DNA of 7,592 nt, taken from the NCBI GenBank assembly GCA_012964275.1, contig DTUG01000200.1, positions 1 to 7,592 of the forward strand, written 5' to 3'. Positions 6,472 through 7,592 of the stretch are shown piece after piece (within the stretch, counting starts at the first letter, position 1; every line of letters starts with the position of its first letter). Below the pieces are notes generated by a model that was not told the DNA's origin, did no database searches, and worked only from the letters and a program-made list of their open reading frames with translations. This DNA comes from Fidelibacterota bacterium (GTDB lineage: Bacteria > Fidelibacterota > Marinisomatia > Marinisomatales > UBA1611). Made by a program: the position numbers and the translations under genes.

Positions 6472-7592
6472 ATGATTATTTTTTTTATTGTTGCACTCTT
6501 GGTATTGTCTATCATCCATGGCGTGGTTGGCTGGCGAATCATTCCGGCTTTAGGTCTGAGTGGCTCAGTAAAATTATTGATCTGGGGAATAATACCTTTA
6601 GCAATCGCCCTGCCCCTCCTGCCCATTCTATTTCGATCCCGTGGTGTTGAAAATGATCTGATTGACTGGTTTTCATGGGCCGGGTATATCAGCCTTGGTT
6701 TCTTTACGCTTACGTTTTTAACGGTGCTGGCCAAAGACGCACTGATCATAGTTCTGAATCTGGGTGAGAAAGCGGCTGGTCTGTTTGGATATGCCCCCCA
6801 GGAACCGTTAGATCCTAGCCGGCGGGAATTCATCCAGAAAGCAACAGGAATTGGTATCTTGACCCTTACTGGTACTGCTTCCGCCATGGGCCTATATAAT
6901 GCCAGACAATCACCAATTGTCATTAAAAAAGATATTCCCATTCGGGGCCTGCACCAAAGCCTGGATGGACTGACCATCGCACAAATTTCCGATTTTCATG
7001 TAGGGCCCACGGTTAAAAAGGGATTCGTGAGGGGAGTGGTGAACCAAGTCAATGCTCTGGAGCCAGATATTATCGCATTGACCGGAGACCTGGTGGACGG
7101 TTCCGTAAAATACCTGGCCAAGGAAATAGCTCCTATCCAGGACCTTTCAGCTCGGATCGGAAAATATTTCACCACCGGGAACCATGAATATTACTCAGGA
7201 GTGGATGCCTGGTTGGACGAAGTGGATAGATTGGGGTTTACAAACCTTGTTGACAGTCACGAAGTGATCTCAAATGGCAAAGGTGCTTTTACACTTGGAG
7301 GAGTCACTGATTACCGCAGCAGACAAATCAAGCCTGAACACCGCAGTGACCCGGAAACTGCTTTTTCCGGTGCGCCGGAGAATCTGCCAAAAATATTATT
7401 GGCGCACCAGCCTGCCAGCATCTTTGCCGCCCACAGAGCTGGAGTGGCCCTCCAACTTTCCGGCCACACCCACGGGGGTCAATTCTGGCCATTCTTATAC
7501 GCTGTCCAACTGGCAAACCCCTACATTGCAGGACTACATGATCATGATGGAACCTGGATATATGTGAATCGCGGAGCGGGTTATTGGGGACC
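6472..7592 (+). CDS. Membrane-anchored metallophosphoesterase, YkuE/YaeI type (partial, C-terminus off the right edge)
   Basis: The visible 373 codons hold an N-terminal membrane part (segments about 3-22, 34-54 and 66-95), a twin-arginine-like motif SRREF at 116-120 followed by a hydrophobic stretch (125-140), and a calcineurin-like phosphoesterase domain from about 165. All metal-site motifs are present: SDFH (D174, H176), GDLVD (D206), GNHE (N237, H238), the histidine of LAHQP (H312) and GHTHGG (H332, H334). This family hydrolyses phosphoesters with two metal ions; the relatives YkuE and YaeI are envelope enzymes, YaeI acting on UDP-2,3-diacylglucosamine and YkuE being exported by the Tat system. 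The true substrate here is unknown. An in-frame TAA at 6457 rules out a start upstream of it. The family usually ends a short way after NRG.GYWG, so only about 20 residues are missing. It may share a transcript with the lipoprotein gene 108 bp upstream. Confidence 0.92.
   Translation, partial: MIIFFIVALLVLSIIHGVVGWRIIPALGLSGSVKLLIWGIIPLAIALPLLPILFRSRGVENDLIDWFSWAGYISLGFFTLTFLTVLAKDALIIVLNLGEKAAGLFGYAPQEPLDPSRREFIQKATGIGILTLTGTASAMGLYNARQSPIVIKKDIPIRGLHQSLDGLTIAQISDFHVGPTVKKGFVRGVVNQVNALEPDIIALTGDLVDGSVKYLAKEIAPIQDLSARIGKYFTTGNHEYYSGVDAWLDEVDRLGFTNLVDSHEVISNGKGAFTLGGVTDYRSRQIKPEHRSDPETAFSGAPENLPKILLAHQPASIFAAHRAGVALQLSGHTHGGQFWPFLYAVQLANPYIAGLHDHDGTWIYVNRGAGYWG

Noticed and set aside
6444..6977. 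A 177-codon minus-strand open frame
   Set aside because: It is antisense to the membrane part of the phosphoesterase, whose motifs are all intact; the translation is rich in R, P and S without domain features.

Overview
The window looks like chromosomal DNA from a Gram-negative bacterium that puts large, acidic, multi-domain proteins on its surface. A member of Fidelibacterota (Marinimicrobia/SAR406), Calditrichota or the wider Bacteroidota-like FCB group fits best. Reasons: a long secreted protein built from a C-type lectin fold, carboxypeptidase-regulatory-like repeats and fibronectin-III-like modules; an outer-membrane barrel; a TolB-like propeller lipoprotein; and three genes with no Shine-Dalgarno sequence. 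The phylum is an inference, because no rRNA or marker gene is present.

Layout. Positions 4278 down to 1 on the minus strand hold one uninterrupted open frame of 1426 codons that runs off the left edge. It encodes an exported mosaic protein: signal peptide, basic helical stretch, regulatory-like beta modules, a C-type lectin-like domain with the EPN and WND calcium/sugar motifs, a beta-sandwich, an EF-hand-like loop, a run of tandem regulatory-like repeats and fibronectin-like modules. Many plus-strand frames across 1-4278 are only shadows of this gene. Positions 4279-4498 are a divergent promoter region with a strong Shine-Dalgarno for the minus gene and a good Fur-box match (14/19) in front of the plus-strand genes. 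The plus strand then carries an outer-membrane beta-barrel protein (4499-5215), a five-bladed TolB/PD40-type propeller lipoprotein (5317-6363), and a membrane-anchored metallophosphoesterase of the YkuE/YaeI type (from 6472, cut by the right edge about 20 residues before its expected end).

How they fit together. All four products are predicted to act in the envelope or outside the cell. The Fur box suggests that at least the barrel protein is iron-responsive, but nothing in its own sequence proves an iron substrate. The large protein is most likely a secreted or surface-anchored, carbohydrate-binding or adhesive protein; its last visible residues look like the linker before a type IX secretion sorting domain, which would lie just outside the window. 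Its GC content falls from about 60% in the C-terminal part to about 30-45% in much of the N-terminal, lectin-bearing part, which suggests mosaic assembly. No RNA genes, insertion sequences or CRISPR arrays were seen.
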